From Spirochaetales bacterium (GTDB lineage Bacteria; Spirochaetota; Spirochaetia; DSM-27196; SLAA01), in NCBI GenBank assembly GCA_007126415.1, contig SLBH01000229.1, positions 1-13,609 on the forward strand: a stretch of DNA of 13,609 nt, in the 5' to 3' direction. Shown one piece after another: positions 1-7,544 of the stretch. Both the position numbers and the translations under genes were made by a program. Numbering within the stretch: position 1 is the stretch's first letter; every line of letters starts with the position of its first letter. A model generated the notes under the pieces. That model had not been told where the DNA came from. It saw only the letters and a program-made list of their open reading frames with translations, and searched no databases.

Positions 1-468
1 ACCGATAGGGTCATTCCCGATCTGGCAGCCGCCGATCGCGACGGCGCGATTCGAGAGCTGTGCAGAGTCGCCGAGTCGGGTTCGCCGGGATTCAGCGCCG
101 AGCAGATCGAGGAGGCCGTTCTGCATCGAGAGCAGCAGATGACGACCGGACTCGGACGGGGGGTGGCGTTCCCGCACGCGCAGTTGCCGGGGCTCCGACG
201 CCCGGTGGTGGTGCTTGCGCGCACGCGCAAAGGCATCGACTGGAACGCGAACGACGGAAAATCGGTGCGATTGATCTTCCTCACGCTCACCCCGAAAGAG
301 GATACCTCGAGGCAGGTGCAGATCGCGCGGGGCATTGTGGAGCTTATCCGCGACGAGCGCGTGCGGGCGGATCTGCTGCGAAGCCCCACACCGGCTGTCA
401 TGATCGCGAGGATCAGTGACGCGCTGGAGGGTCTGAGTGCTGAGGAAGACGAGCAGGACGAAGAATGA
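1..468 (+). CDS. PTS EIIA (fructose/PtsN-type) domain protein, 5'-truncated
   Basis: The reading frame is open from base 1 and stops with TGA at 466-468, so only the last 155 residues are seen. The visible part is one complete EIIA type-2 domain. It contains TTGLGRGVAFPHA, whose His (codon 175-177) is the phosphorylatable active-site residue. It also has the family-like stretches KGIDWNANDGK and LIFLTLTPKED. EIIA domains of this class accept phosphate from HPr or NPr on that His, either to pass to sugar permeases or to signal. The tail is very acidic (EEDEQDEE). The domain seems to begin close to the window edge. It could therefore be a stand-alone PtsN-like protein or the C-terminal domain of a larger protein; EIIA domains fused to cation:proton antiporters have very similar wording. 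The domain call is firm; the identity of the whole protein is open. Confidence 0.85.
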   Translation, partial: TDRVIPDLAAADRDGAIRELCRVAESGSPGFSAEQIEEAVLHREQQMTTGLGRGVAFPHAQLPGLRRPVVVLARTRKGIDWNANDGKSVRLIFLTLTPKEDTSRQVQIARGIVELIRDERVRADLLRSPTPAVMIARISDALEGLSAEEDEQDEE

Positions 469-476
469 CCGAAAAG

Positions 477-517
477 CCCGCCGCGCCCACGCCGGAGCGT
501 GGGCCACGACGGGCGGG
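477..517. terminator. GC-rich nested hairpin in the convergent gap
   Basis: An inner stem of 8 bp (485-492 with 497-504, arms GCCCACGC/GCGTGGGC, 4-nt loop) sits inside an outer 6-bp stem (477-482 CCCGCC with 512-517 GGCGGG). It starts nine bases after the stop of the EIIA gene and lies between two genes that end towards each other. It could terminate or stabilise transcripts from either side. There is no clear U-run, so intrinsic termination is only a suggestion. Confidence 0.45.
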
Positions 518-523
518 AGGCTT

Positions 524-550
524 CACCCGCGGTGGGGCGCGGGTGTCGTT
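524..550 (+). terminator. Second hairpin before the end of the RND gene
   Basis: Perfect 8-bp arms CACCCGCG (524-531) and CGCGGGTG (538-545) enclose a 6-nt loop. In the plus direction the stem is followed by a moderately T-rich stretch, TCGTTAGTTGT. This makes it the better of the two candidate terminators for the EIIA transcript. The rest of 469-578 holds nothing else I can support. Confidence 0.45.
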
Positions 551-578
551 AGTTGTGCGCGGATGCGCGGCGTGTGCA

Positions 579-3500
579 TCACTGCCGCGCCTTGGCCTTC
601 GCCGGCCGTGGTGGAATCGGCACCTTGAACAGCAGCGAGTACATCGCCGGCACAAAGCCCAAGGTCAACAGTGTCGAGAAGATCAATCCGAATATGATCG
701 CGATCGTCATACTCTCCCAGAGCGGGCTTCCGCCGAACCACAACGGCAAGAGCCCGAAGATCGTGGTGACGGTGGTGAGTAGGATCGGGCGCACGCGCCG
801 CTGCGCTGCGGTTACGATCGCCTCATAGGGTTCGAGACCGTTCTCCTCCATCTCCATCTTGATGCGCTCGAGTAGTACTACTGCGTTTTTGACCACGATA
901 CCGGCGAGCGAGATAACCCCCAAGAGCGTCATGACCCCAAAGGTTGCGCGCGTCACCACCAGGCCGAACACCACGCCGATCAGGCCGAACGGGATCGTGA
1001 GGAGAATGATGAAGGTCTTCCTCAGTGAGTTGAACTGCCCGATCAAGAGCAACAGCATAATGAGCGCAGCGTACGGTAGTTTCTCGAAGATCGCGCGGTT
1101 GGCGTCGGCGGTAGCCTCACCCTCGCCGCCGATCTCGTATGTATACCCGGCCGGCCATGCCGTGCTCTCGGCGGCAAGCCGAGCGTCTATCTCGTCCGTG
1201 ATCGCCATGGCGTTGAACCCGTCGTAGACGTCGGCCTGCACCGTTGCGGTCTTCGCAAGGTCGCGCCGCATGACTCTCGAGGGCGCCCAGGTGAGCTCGA
1301 GATCGGCGACCTGCTGGAGCGGCACCGACCGGCCGGTGGTGGTTGAAAACACCGAGACCGTCTCGAGCACTGAGCCGTCGCCTTCGGAAGCGATGTCGCT
1401 CCTGAGCGTGATCGGAATGATCTCGTCGAACCCTCGATACTCCGAAACCTGTATTCCGGTGAGCGCGGTTTGCAGCGAGATTGCGACCTCTTGGCTCGTG
1501 ATCCCGGCGGCTTTCGCGCGCGCGTCGTCGGTCTCGACGCGCATCTGTTTGGTCCACGGCCCCCAGTCGTCGCGAACGCCGTACACGCCCCGTTCCGCGC
1601 GCAGTTGATCGCGCACGTCCTCCACAATCTCAAACACGCGCTCCTCGTTGGGACCCATTATGCGCACCTCGATCGGCGCTTCAACCGGCGGGCCCAGCAC
1701 CAGCGGTCGTGCGCGCACACGTACCTCAGGGAAGCTCTCCTCCACGAACCGGTTGGTGGCCTCGATGACCTCCGGGATGTCGTGCTGGTCGGCGAGATTC
1801 ACCACCATCACCGCGTACTCAGATCGCGGCGGCTCGGGGTTGAACGGCAGGTAGAAGCGCGGTGCGTCGCCGCCGATGTAGCTCGACCAGCTCTTGACCG
1901 TTTCGGCGTCGCCGTTCATGAAGCGCTGTTTGTACTCGCTCTCCACCGCCTCAACGAGCTCCCGGGTTCGCTCGAACGAGGTTCCGGCGGCGTACTCGAG
2001 CTCCACCGTGATAACCGCGCGGTCGTTGTTCGGGAAGAACTGCCGCGGTATGAGCCGCGCGCCGAAGCCCGCGATCACGAGCGCCACGCACAGCAGAATC
2101 AGCACGCGCAGGCGGTGATGGAGAAAGTGATCGAGCACCGCGCGATAGGTGCGCTGAAAGCGCGAGTTGAAGTTCGTCTTGTTGCGTGTGCTGTCGGGTT
2201 TGAGGTACCGGGCGCTGAGAAGCGGCGTCATGGTGATAGCAAACACCCAGGATGCGAGAAGCGTGATCGAGACGCCCCAAAACACCGGACTCGCGTACTC
2301 GCTCAGCGAATGTTCGGCCGTGAGCGCCGGTAAGAATGCGGCGCAGATAATGATGGAGCTCACCAAAAGCGGCGCGCCGAGCTCGCGCGCGGAGCGGAGC
2401 GCGGCATCACGCGGCCGCATCCCCTCCTGCGAAAGCACCATCGTACTCTCGGCGATCACGATTGAGTTGTCCACCAGCATCCCCAGCGCAATGATGATCG
2501 AGGCAAGCGAGACCTGGTCTATCCCGATCTCGAGCATCGGCAAGATGAACAGTGTCGTGAGAATTGTGACCGGCACAAGCGAGGTTACGACAAAGCCCAT
2601 CCGCAGCCCAATCGCGGCGAGCATCACGATCATGATCGTGACCATCGCCTGAACCAGGTTCATCGCGAAGCTGTTGACGCGTGCCGAGACGTGCTCGGCT
2701 TGCACCGCAACGAAATCGAGCTCCACTCCGGCCGGTACATCGCGCCGGAACTCCTCCACCACGCGTTCCACGTCACGCCCGAGCCGTGTGATGTTGCCGC
2801 CCTCGCGGAGGTTCACCGCCACCGCCACCGCCGGTTCGCCGGTAGAGTGAACGAGCGCGCTGGGAGGATCCTTATAGCCGAAGCGCACCTCGGCGATATC
2901 CTGTAGCTGTACGAGCTCACCGCGTTCCTGTAGCGGAATCAACAGCCGTCGCAGGTCCTCGATGTCCTCGAAGTTGCCGCTTGGGGTAAGCGTAATGCGC
3001 TCCCAGTCGGTAAAGACCTCGCCCCCCGGCAGCACGATGTTCTGCGCCCGGATCAGCTCGCGCAACTCGTACGGAGTGAGACCGAGCTCCGAAAGCGTCG
3101 CTTCATCGTAATCAACGTACACATGGCGCTCTTGGTTGCCGTGAAGATTAACCTTGCCGACCTCCGGAGTCTCGAGGATGAGCTCGCGCAGGTCTTTGGC
3201 GTAGTCCTCCATCTCCGCCGGTGTAAGACCGTCGCCCGAGACGGTCACGATTGTGCCGAACACATCGCCGAAGCGGTCGTTCACTATCGGCCCGATCACG
3301 CCGTCGGGGAGCTCGCGTGAGGCGATCTCGGTCGAGATACGAACCTCGTCCCAGACAGAATCCACATCGTCGTAGCGCTCGTGTACGTCAACGTATACGA
3401 TCGATACGCCGGTGCGCGACTCGGAGCGAACCACATCTACCTCGGGTATCTCCTGCAGCTCCTCCTCGAGCGGTTTGGTCACCAGCTGCTCGATGCGATC

Positions 3501-3668
3501 GGGGGTAGCCCCGGGATAGTACGAAACCACCACCGCGGTGCGTACCGTGAAGCCCGGGTCCTCGGCCTTCGGCGCGTTGATGTAGGCGATAATCCCGGCA
3601 ACCGAGAGACAGATCAGTGCGATGATCGTGAAGCGGTTTCGCTCCATTGAAAACTGTGTGATGCTCAT
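579..3668 (-). CDS. RND-family efflux permease (HAE1/TriC-like)
   Basis: The 1029-residue inner-membrane proton/substrate antiporter has the usual length for AcrB-type pumps. An N-terminal TM (about 12-32) is followed by a conserved early motif, APKAEDPGF then YPGATPDRIEQLVTKPLE. Next come a periplasmic loop, a TM bundle (about 335-490), a second periplasmic loop starting near the PRQFFPNNDR motif (541-550), and a C-terminal TM bundle. The TM4 relay motif reads GMLVDNSIVIAE with D400. N401 stands where AcrB has a second Asp; this substitution is common in several RND subfamilies. The TM10 lysine is present in VVKNAVVLLERI (K927). The start ATG overlaps the adaptor stop as ATGA, which fixes M1 rather than the internal Met at residue 8; the ribosome site is only a G-run. 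It is the last gene of the pump operon. The substrate is unknown; a drug, detergent or toxic metabolite is an inference from the family. Confidence 0.95.
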   Translation of the reverse strand: MSITQFSMERNRFTIIALICLSVAGIIAYINAPKAEDPGFTVRTAVVVSYYPGATPDRIEQLVTKPLEEELQEIPEVDVVRSESRTGVSIVYVDVHERYDDVDSVWDEVRISTEIASRELPDGVIGPIVNDRFGDVFGTIVTVSGDGLTPAEMEDYAKDLRELILETPEVGKVNLHGNQERHVYVDYDEATLSELGLTPYELRELIRAQNIVLPGGEVFTDWERITLTPSGNFEDIEDLRRLLIPLQERGELVQLQDIAEVRFGYKDPPSALVHSTGEPAVAVAVNLREGGNITRLGRDVERVVEEFRRDVPAGVELDFVAVQAEHVSARVNSFAMNLVQAMVTIMIVMLAAIGLRMGFVVTSLVPVTILTTLFILPMLEIGIDQVSLASIIIALGMLVDNSIVIAESTMVLSQEGMRPRDAALRSARELGAPLLVSSIIICAAFLPALTAEHSLSEYASPVFWGVSITLLASWVFAITMTPLLSARYLKPDSTRNKTNFNSRFQRTYRAVLDHFLHHRLRVLILLCVALVIAGFGARLIPRQFFPNNDRAVITVELEYAAGTSFERTRELVEAVESEYKQRFMNGDAETVKSWSSYIGGDAPRFYLPFNPEPPRSEYAVMVVNLADQHDIPEVIEATNRFVEESFPEVRVRARPLVLGPPVEAPIEVRIMGPNEERVFEIVEDVRDQLRAERGVYGVRDDWGPWTKQMRVETDDARAKAAGITSQEVAISLQTALTGIQVSEYRGFDEIIPITLRSDIASEGDGSVLETVSVFSTTTGRSVPLQQVADLELTWAPSRVMRRDLAKTATVQADVYDGFNAMAITDEIDARLAAESTAWPAGYTYEIGGEGEATADANRAIFEKLPYAALIMLLLLIGQFNSLRKTFIILLTIPFGLIGVVFGLVVTRATFGVMTLLGVISLAGIVVKNAVVLLERIKMEMEENGLEPYEAIVTAAQRRVRPILLTTVTTIFGLLPLWFGGSPLWESMTIAIIFGLIFSTLLTLGFVPAMYSLLFKVPIPPRPAKAKARQ

Positions 3669-4978
3669 CGTCGCCCCCCGTTACCGGATGCGGCTTCAAG
3701 CGGCCGCACCGGCATGCCGTCGCTCAAATGGTTCAACCCCAGCGTCACGACACGCTCACCGTCCTCGAGCCCGTCGAGGATCTCGATCTCGTCCTGCAGG
3801 AGGCGTCCGGTTACCACTTCACGGCGCACCAAGCGTGCTACCTCCTGTCCGTTCCAGGCGGCGTGCTCGCCCTCGGCGGTTTCGGCGAGGACGTAAACGT
3901 ATTGGCCTTCGCGGTCCTGTCCCACGCCTGATCCCGGAAGCCTAATTGTGGGTACTGCTACCCGTGTGGAGCGTGGGAAACTCACCTGCGCGATCATGCC
4001 CGATCGAAGGCGCTCGCCGCCTTCCCCAAGGCGAATCGTGACCGGATAGGTGCCTGCCGCTTGAGCGGCGCCCGCCCCTACGCCGGTGACGGCTCCGTCG
4101 AGGGTATCTTCCCCCACGGCGGGGATGCGGACCGCAACCTCGTCTCCGACCTCGATATCGAGCACCACCGAGTCGGGCACCGAGACCTGCACCTCCCAGC
4201 GGTCTTGCGACACCAGCATCACGATCGGGTGCCCGGCGGCGACGTTCTCGCCGCCGTCGACGAGGCGCGCCGAGACGCGTCCGTGGAACGGCGAGCGTAC
4301 CTCGGTATAGCTCAGTTGCAGCTCGGCAAGCTCGAGCCTGCGTTCGGCGCCGGCCTTCTGTGACTCGGCGGTCTCAACCGCGGTGCGGGCCGCGTCAAAA
4401 TCGCTACGGCTCGCGAGGTCTTGTTCGTAGAGCTGCTGTACGCGCTCGTAGGTTGCGCGCGCATGGGCCAACTGCGATCGCGCGGCGCTGAGTTGCGTCG
4501 CCGCGGCATCGCGCTGCAGTCTGACGGGTTCAGGGTCGATCTGCGCGATCAGCTCGCCGGCGCGCACCGTGTCTCCTACATCGGCGTGCACCTCGAGCAC
4601 GGTGCCTGCGATGCGCGGGCTAACGCGCGCCTCGCTGCCGCTACGAGTTCGCCCGGTGAAGGTGCGCCGCTCGGCCGACGGCGAGGCGCTCACCTCGGTC
4701 CAGCGTACTCGCCGGGGAGCCTCGGCCCGCTCCGGCTCGCCTGCCGTGCAGCCCGCGAGAAGCAGCGCCGCGGCCGCGATTGTGAGAACCGCGAGGAGCG
4801 CCGCGGCGCGGCGTTGCGCTGCGCGGTGTGTATGGGTGCGGTGTGCCTGGGTGCGGTGTGCCGCTGCGCGGTGTGCCTCGGCGCCGCGCGGCATCTTGGC
4901 AGCGCGCGAGGCGCTGACGCCACGCGGCGCCTTAACCGCCCGTGGCCGTTCATGTGCTATATCGTGTGAGTGTTTCAT
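3665..4978 (-). CDS. Lipoprotein periplasmic adaptor (HlyD/AcrA-type membrane fusion protein)
   Basis: The 437-residue adaptor links the RND pump to the outer-membrane channel. It has a hydrophobic segment (about 58-75) ending in lipobox LLLAGC with Cys77. A first lipoyl half follows near 118-150 (PRIAGTVLEVHADVGDTVRAG), then a coiled-coil hairpin (about 150-220) and a second lipoyl half (YTEVRSPFHGRVSARLVDGG). Beta-barrel and membrane-proximal parts lie after about 255. The odd part is a 57-residue, Arg/His/Ala-rich stretch before the hydrophobic core. It includes four pentapeptides AHRAA-AHRTQ-AHRTH-THRAA (35-54). The start is well supported: GGAGGA at 4992-4987 lies 8 nt before ATG, and that ATG overlaps the upstream stop as ATGA. 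Met29 has no ribosome site, and I found no usable start codon between the repeats and the lipobox. The extension should stay cytoplasmic and be lost if signal peptidase II cleaves before Cys77. Confidence 0.93.
   Translation of the reverse strand: MKHSHDIAHERPRAVKAPRGVSASRAAKMPRGAEAHRAAAHRTQAHRTHTHRAAQRRAAALLAVLTIAAAALLLAGCTAGEPERAEAPRRVRWTEVSASPSAERRTFTGRTRSGSEARVSPRIAGTVLEVHADVGDTVRAGELIAQIDPEPVRLQRDAAATQLSAARSQLAHARATYERVQQLYEQDLASRSDFDAARTAVETAESQKAGAERRLELAELQLSYTEVRSPFHGRVSARLVDGGENVAAGHPIVMLVSQDRWEVQVSVPDSVVLDIEVGDEVAVRIPAVGEDTLDGAVTGVGAGAAQAAGTYPVTIRLGEGGERLRSGMIAQVSFPRSTRVAVPTIRLPGSGVGQDREGQYVYVLAETAEGEHAAWNGQEVARLVRREVVTGRLLQDEIEILDGLEDGERVVTLGLNHLSDGMPVRPLEAASGNGGRR
4818..4877. repeat. 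15-bp tandem repeat, four units, inside the adaptor gene
   Basis: Units lie at 4818-4832, 4833-4847, 4848-4862 and 4863-4877. The two central units are identical (TGGGTGCGGTGTGCC). The outer two start GCTGCGCGGTGTG and differ from each other only in their last two bases. The period is five codons, so copy-number change keeps frame. On the coding (minus) strand they give the AHRxx/THRAA pentapeptides. Confidence 0.85.
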
Positions 4979-7416
4979 CGGGTGTTTCCTCCGTTGTTGG
5001 TAAAAGAAGCGAACAGCGCTTCGAGCTCGGCCTGGGCCGAGGGGTCGACGATTGCGTCGACCGCTTCGAGCGCACGCAGCAAGCGCGTGAACTCAACGAG
5101 ATACTCGTACGCCGCGTCTTGCGCGAGCTTGGAAGCCGCGGTGGATCGGTTCTGCGCATCCACGAGCTCGGCGGCCGAGCTGACCCCGGCCTCGTACGCA
5201 CGCGAGACCAGATCGAGCGCATCCTGCGCCGCGCCCGCCGCCTCGCGGGCGTGAAAAATGTTCTCCGCGGCGGCCGCCGCGCGGACAAACGCGGTGCGTG
5301 TGCGCTGCTCTATCTTTGCTCGTGCCGAGGCCGCCTCGGTCAGAAGCTTCTCGAGCTCGGCGTCGGTCTCGGCTAAGCGCGCGCGCCGCTCGCCACCGGT
5401 TGTAAGCGGAATTGTCGCCGAGATCCCGACCGACCACTGCAGATCGCCGGGCGTGCTGATGTAGTCCGCGGCGTCACCGCTGATCGGCGCAGTGAACTCG
5501 CCGGTGGGCGCGCCGGTAGTACCATCGATCACCGGAAGACTCGGCAGCTCAAAGCTCGTGCTCGGCGAGGTGCCGCCCGACCAGTACTCGTGCTCCACAC
5601 GGGCCTGCATCGCGATTGTGGGTGACCAGAAGCTGCGGCTGCGCATGCGCCGTTCGCGCATCCGTGCGTCGATTCCGGACTGCAGCGCCGCCACCTCGGA
5701 GCTGGTATCGAGCGAGTAGCGTACGAGCTCCTGCTCGATGCTTTCGAGTTGGTAGAGGTCGGTGGCCTCGAGGAAGAACTCCGACGCGGCCAAAACCGCG
5801 ACCGGGTCTTCGATCGTACCCTCGAGCGGCGCGAGCGTGCGGCGCTGCGGCGCGCCGAGGACGCGGTTGAGGTTCATACCCGCCTGCTGCTGCTTCGAGA
5901 TCGCCTCGGAGAGCTCGCGACGCGCGAGCGCGAGCTCGCTTCGGAAGCGGTAAACGTCCTCGGGCCCGGCTTCGCCGACCGCGCGGCGCGCCTCGGCGCG
6001 GGATAGATTAAACTGCAGCTGCTCGACCTCGCTGCGGCGTAACTCCACGAGCGACGCGGTGCGCAAAAGATCGAAGTAGGCGACGGCCGCCGTCTCCACG
6101 GTATCGGCCTCGAACGCCGCGAGCTCGTGAAGACTGCTATCGGCAATCCGTCGCTCAATATCGAGGTTTGCCCAGGCCTGCTCGGACCATATGACCTGTG
6201 TGAGCTCGAGTGCTCCCACCGCCGAGAACTGGTCGGGCGCAAACATGCTCTCGGCACGGTCTTCGTCTATCGCGCGAAACGTGGTTGAAGCGTCGAGCGA
6301 CGGAAGAAGATTCGACCGAGCACCTCTAACGCGTGCGTCGTCGGCGTCTCGTCCAATGCGCTCGGCGGCGAGATCTAGGTTGTCGGAAAGCGCCGATACA
6401 ACGGCCCGCGAAAGCGAGATGCGCTCGGCGACCGGGTCTGCACCGTCTACGAACTCAACCTCCAACAGCGCTTCGCGGCGCGGCGAGAGTCCGATCTCGC
6501 GCAATGCGCTTCGCTCGGCCACGATCGCATCGGTCGCTCTCACGCTGTGGGCAACCGCCGGCGTACTGCCGGTCCGCATGAGGTCGCGAAACTCGCTTGC
6601 GGCACGCGCCGCCATGCGCTCGATATGACTGTCGCGCATGCGCATCGAAATGCCGGCCTCGATCGGAATCTCACCCAACGCCGAGGCGGCCCCCACGCCG
6701 GACTCGCGCAGGCTCGCGAGAAAATCGCGCAGTTGCGCGTCGCTGAGTTGCGGCATCGGGAAGAGATACGCAACCTGTGCGCCTTCAATGTCCGAAAGTT
6801 CGCCTTCATCGCTCACTGTTACAACACGCGAGCGCGGGCGCGCGGGGAGCTCGTCTACGAGTGCCTCCACAAGAAACGGTAGCTCGCGCGCGTAGGCCTC
6901 GGGCACCGCCACCACGGCATGCTCAACCGAGAACAGACCGCCCAAGCGCGTGAGGTCGCGCGCCGGTCGTACCGGGAGCTCAATCGCCACCACGCGCTGC
7001 GATCGCGGCCCGTCCTCAGCATCTGAACCGGCGCGCAGCGCGCGCGGAAGCGCTCCGGCGGCGACCGCGGGCTTACGCGGGGCTTCGAGCTCCATTAAGA
7101 CCTGTGAACCGAGTGGTCCCAGCGCCAGTACGGCGTCGAGCTCATCCTCGGCCATTAACTCTTCGACCGCCTCGGACGTTCCGTCCATGGTCCGGTCGGC
7201 GGTTCTCCGGAAATCATCCGGGAACTCGGCGTGTCGACCGCCGCCCAAGACGCGCGTGAACTCGGCGGCGAAGCGTTCGAGTGCCGGTCCGTTCCCATCC
7301 CACGGACCGTCGAACACCACGCCGAACCGTAGCGTCTCGGCGGCGAACGAGGGCGTCGTGACTGCAAGCAGTGCAGCACACGCGATCATAACCCTCACAT
7401 ACGGTGATCTTTGCAT
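4975..7416 (-). CDS. TolC-family outer-membrane factor with N-terminal substrate-binding-like domain
   Basis: The 813-residue protein is about twice the usual TolC length. A signal peptide (MQRSPYVRV, hydrophobic core, TTPSFA-A) ends near residue 25. Residues about 27-310 resemble an ABC-type substrate-binding (type I periplasmic-binding) fold: LRFGVVFDGPW opens it, DAVLALGPLGSQVL lies in the middle, and ALGEIPIEAGISMRM is followed by RMAARAASEFRDLMRTG. From about 330 the sequence is an outer-membrane efflux (OEP) domain. It has two related helical repeats, one around ISLSRAVVSALSDNLDL and one around SAARAKIEQ/YEAGVSSAAELVDAQN, with beta-strand stretches such as LQWSVGISATIPLTTGG. Start choice: AGGAGG at 7429-7424 lies 7 nt before ATG 7416. 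A TTG at 7422 lies too close to it. The gene leads the pump operon and its stop overlaps the adaptor start (ATGA). The channel role is firm; the N-terminal domain role is inference. Confidence 0.92.
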   Translation of the reverse strand: MQRSPYVRVMIACAALLAVTTPSFAAETLRFGVVFDGPWDGNGPALERFAAEFTRVLGGGRHAEFPDDFRRTADRTMDGTSEAVEELMAEDELDAVLALGPLGSQVLMELEAPRKPAVAAGALPRALRAGSDAEDGPRSQRVVAIELPVRPARDLTRLGGLFSVEHAVVAVPEAYARELPFLVEALVDELPARPRSRVVTVSDEGELSDIEGAQVAYLFPMPQLSDAQLRDFLASLRESGVGAASALGEIPIEAGISMRMRDSHIERMAARAASEFRDLMRTGSTPAVAHSVRATDAIVAERSALREIGLSPRREALLEVEFVDGADPVAERISLSRAVVSALSDNLDLAAERIGRDADDARVRGARSNLLPSLDASTTFRAIDEDRAESMFAPDQFSAVGALELTQVIWSEQAWANLDIERRIADSSLHELAAFEADTVETAAVAYFDLLRTASLVELRRSEVEQLQFNLSRAEARRAVGEAGPEDVYRFRSELALARRELSEAISKQQQAGMNLNRVLGAPQRRTLAPLEGTIEDPVAVLAASEFFLEATDLYQLESIEQELVRYSLDTSSEVAALQSGIDARMRERRMRSRSFWSPTIAMQARVEHEYWSGGTSPSTSFELPSLPVIDGTTGAPTGEFTAPISGDAADYISTPGDLQWSVGISATIPLTTGGERRARLAETDAELEKLLTEAASARAKIEQRTRTAFVRAAAAAENIFHAREAAGAAQDALDLVSRAYEAGVSSAAELVDAQNRSTAASKLAQDAAYEYLVEFTRLLRALEAVDAIVDPSAQAELEALFASFTNNGGNTR

Positions 7417-7423
7417 TTCCAAG

Positions 7424-7429
7424 CCTCCT
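7424..7429 (-). promoter_or_regulatory. Ribosome binding site deciding the TolC-like start
   Basis: On the minus strand AGGAGG is followed by 7 nt and then ATG at 7416. The in-frame TTG at 7422 begins one base after the site and cannot be positioned by it. The annotated protein should therefore begin MQRSPY. Confidence 0.8.
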
Positions 7430-7475
7430 GGTTGCAGAGGCTACCCACACGCGGGGGAACGAGCCATCGAGGAAT

Positions 7476-7529
7476 CTACGTATTTTGCAAGTCATCGTGA
7501 GATCTGCAGTTCTCGGTAGAACTACGTAG
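7476..7529. promoter_or_regulatory. Palindromes and inverted repeat upstream of the efflux operon (candidate operator)
   Basis: The 128-bp gap (7417-7544) between the membrane LuxR gene and the pump operon holds two CTACGTA copies (7476-7482 and 7522-7528), the second extended to the full palindrome CTACGTAG. It also holds a perfect inverted repeat AGTTCT-CGGT-AGAACT (7508-7523) that overlaps the second copy. An AT-rich patch (TTGCAAAATACG on the minus strand) could hold a -10 element, but I see no convincing -35/-10 pair. The features suit protein-binding sites controlling the pump; a weak terminator for the upstream gene is an alternative. Confidence 0.4.
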
Positions 7530-7544
7530 GAGGTTGTGAAGGGC

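Noticed and set aside
465..782. A 105-codon plus-strand frame whose ATG overlaps the EIIA stop as ATGA
   Set aside because: It runs through both gap hairpins and about 200 bases antisense into the RND gene, its product is low-complexity Arg/Pro-rich without any recognisable domain, and no good ribosome site precedes it.
1470..2333. Long plus-strand open frame inside the RND gene
   Set aside because: It is antisense to a clearly conserved RND protein. The His/Arg-rich composition is typical of a shadow frame in GC-rich DNA.
579..3668. Loss of pump function from N401 in place of the second TM4 Asp
   Set aside because: VDN is found in many functional RND subfamilies, and the first Asp and the TM10 Lys are both present.
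7416..7422. TTG start of the TolC-like gene at 7422
   Set aside because: It begins one base after AGGAGG, whereas ATG 7416 is at ideal spacing from it.
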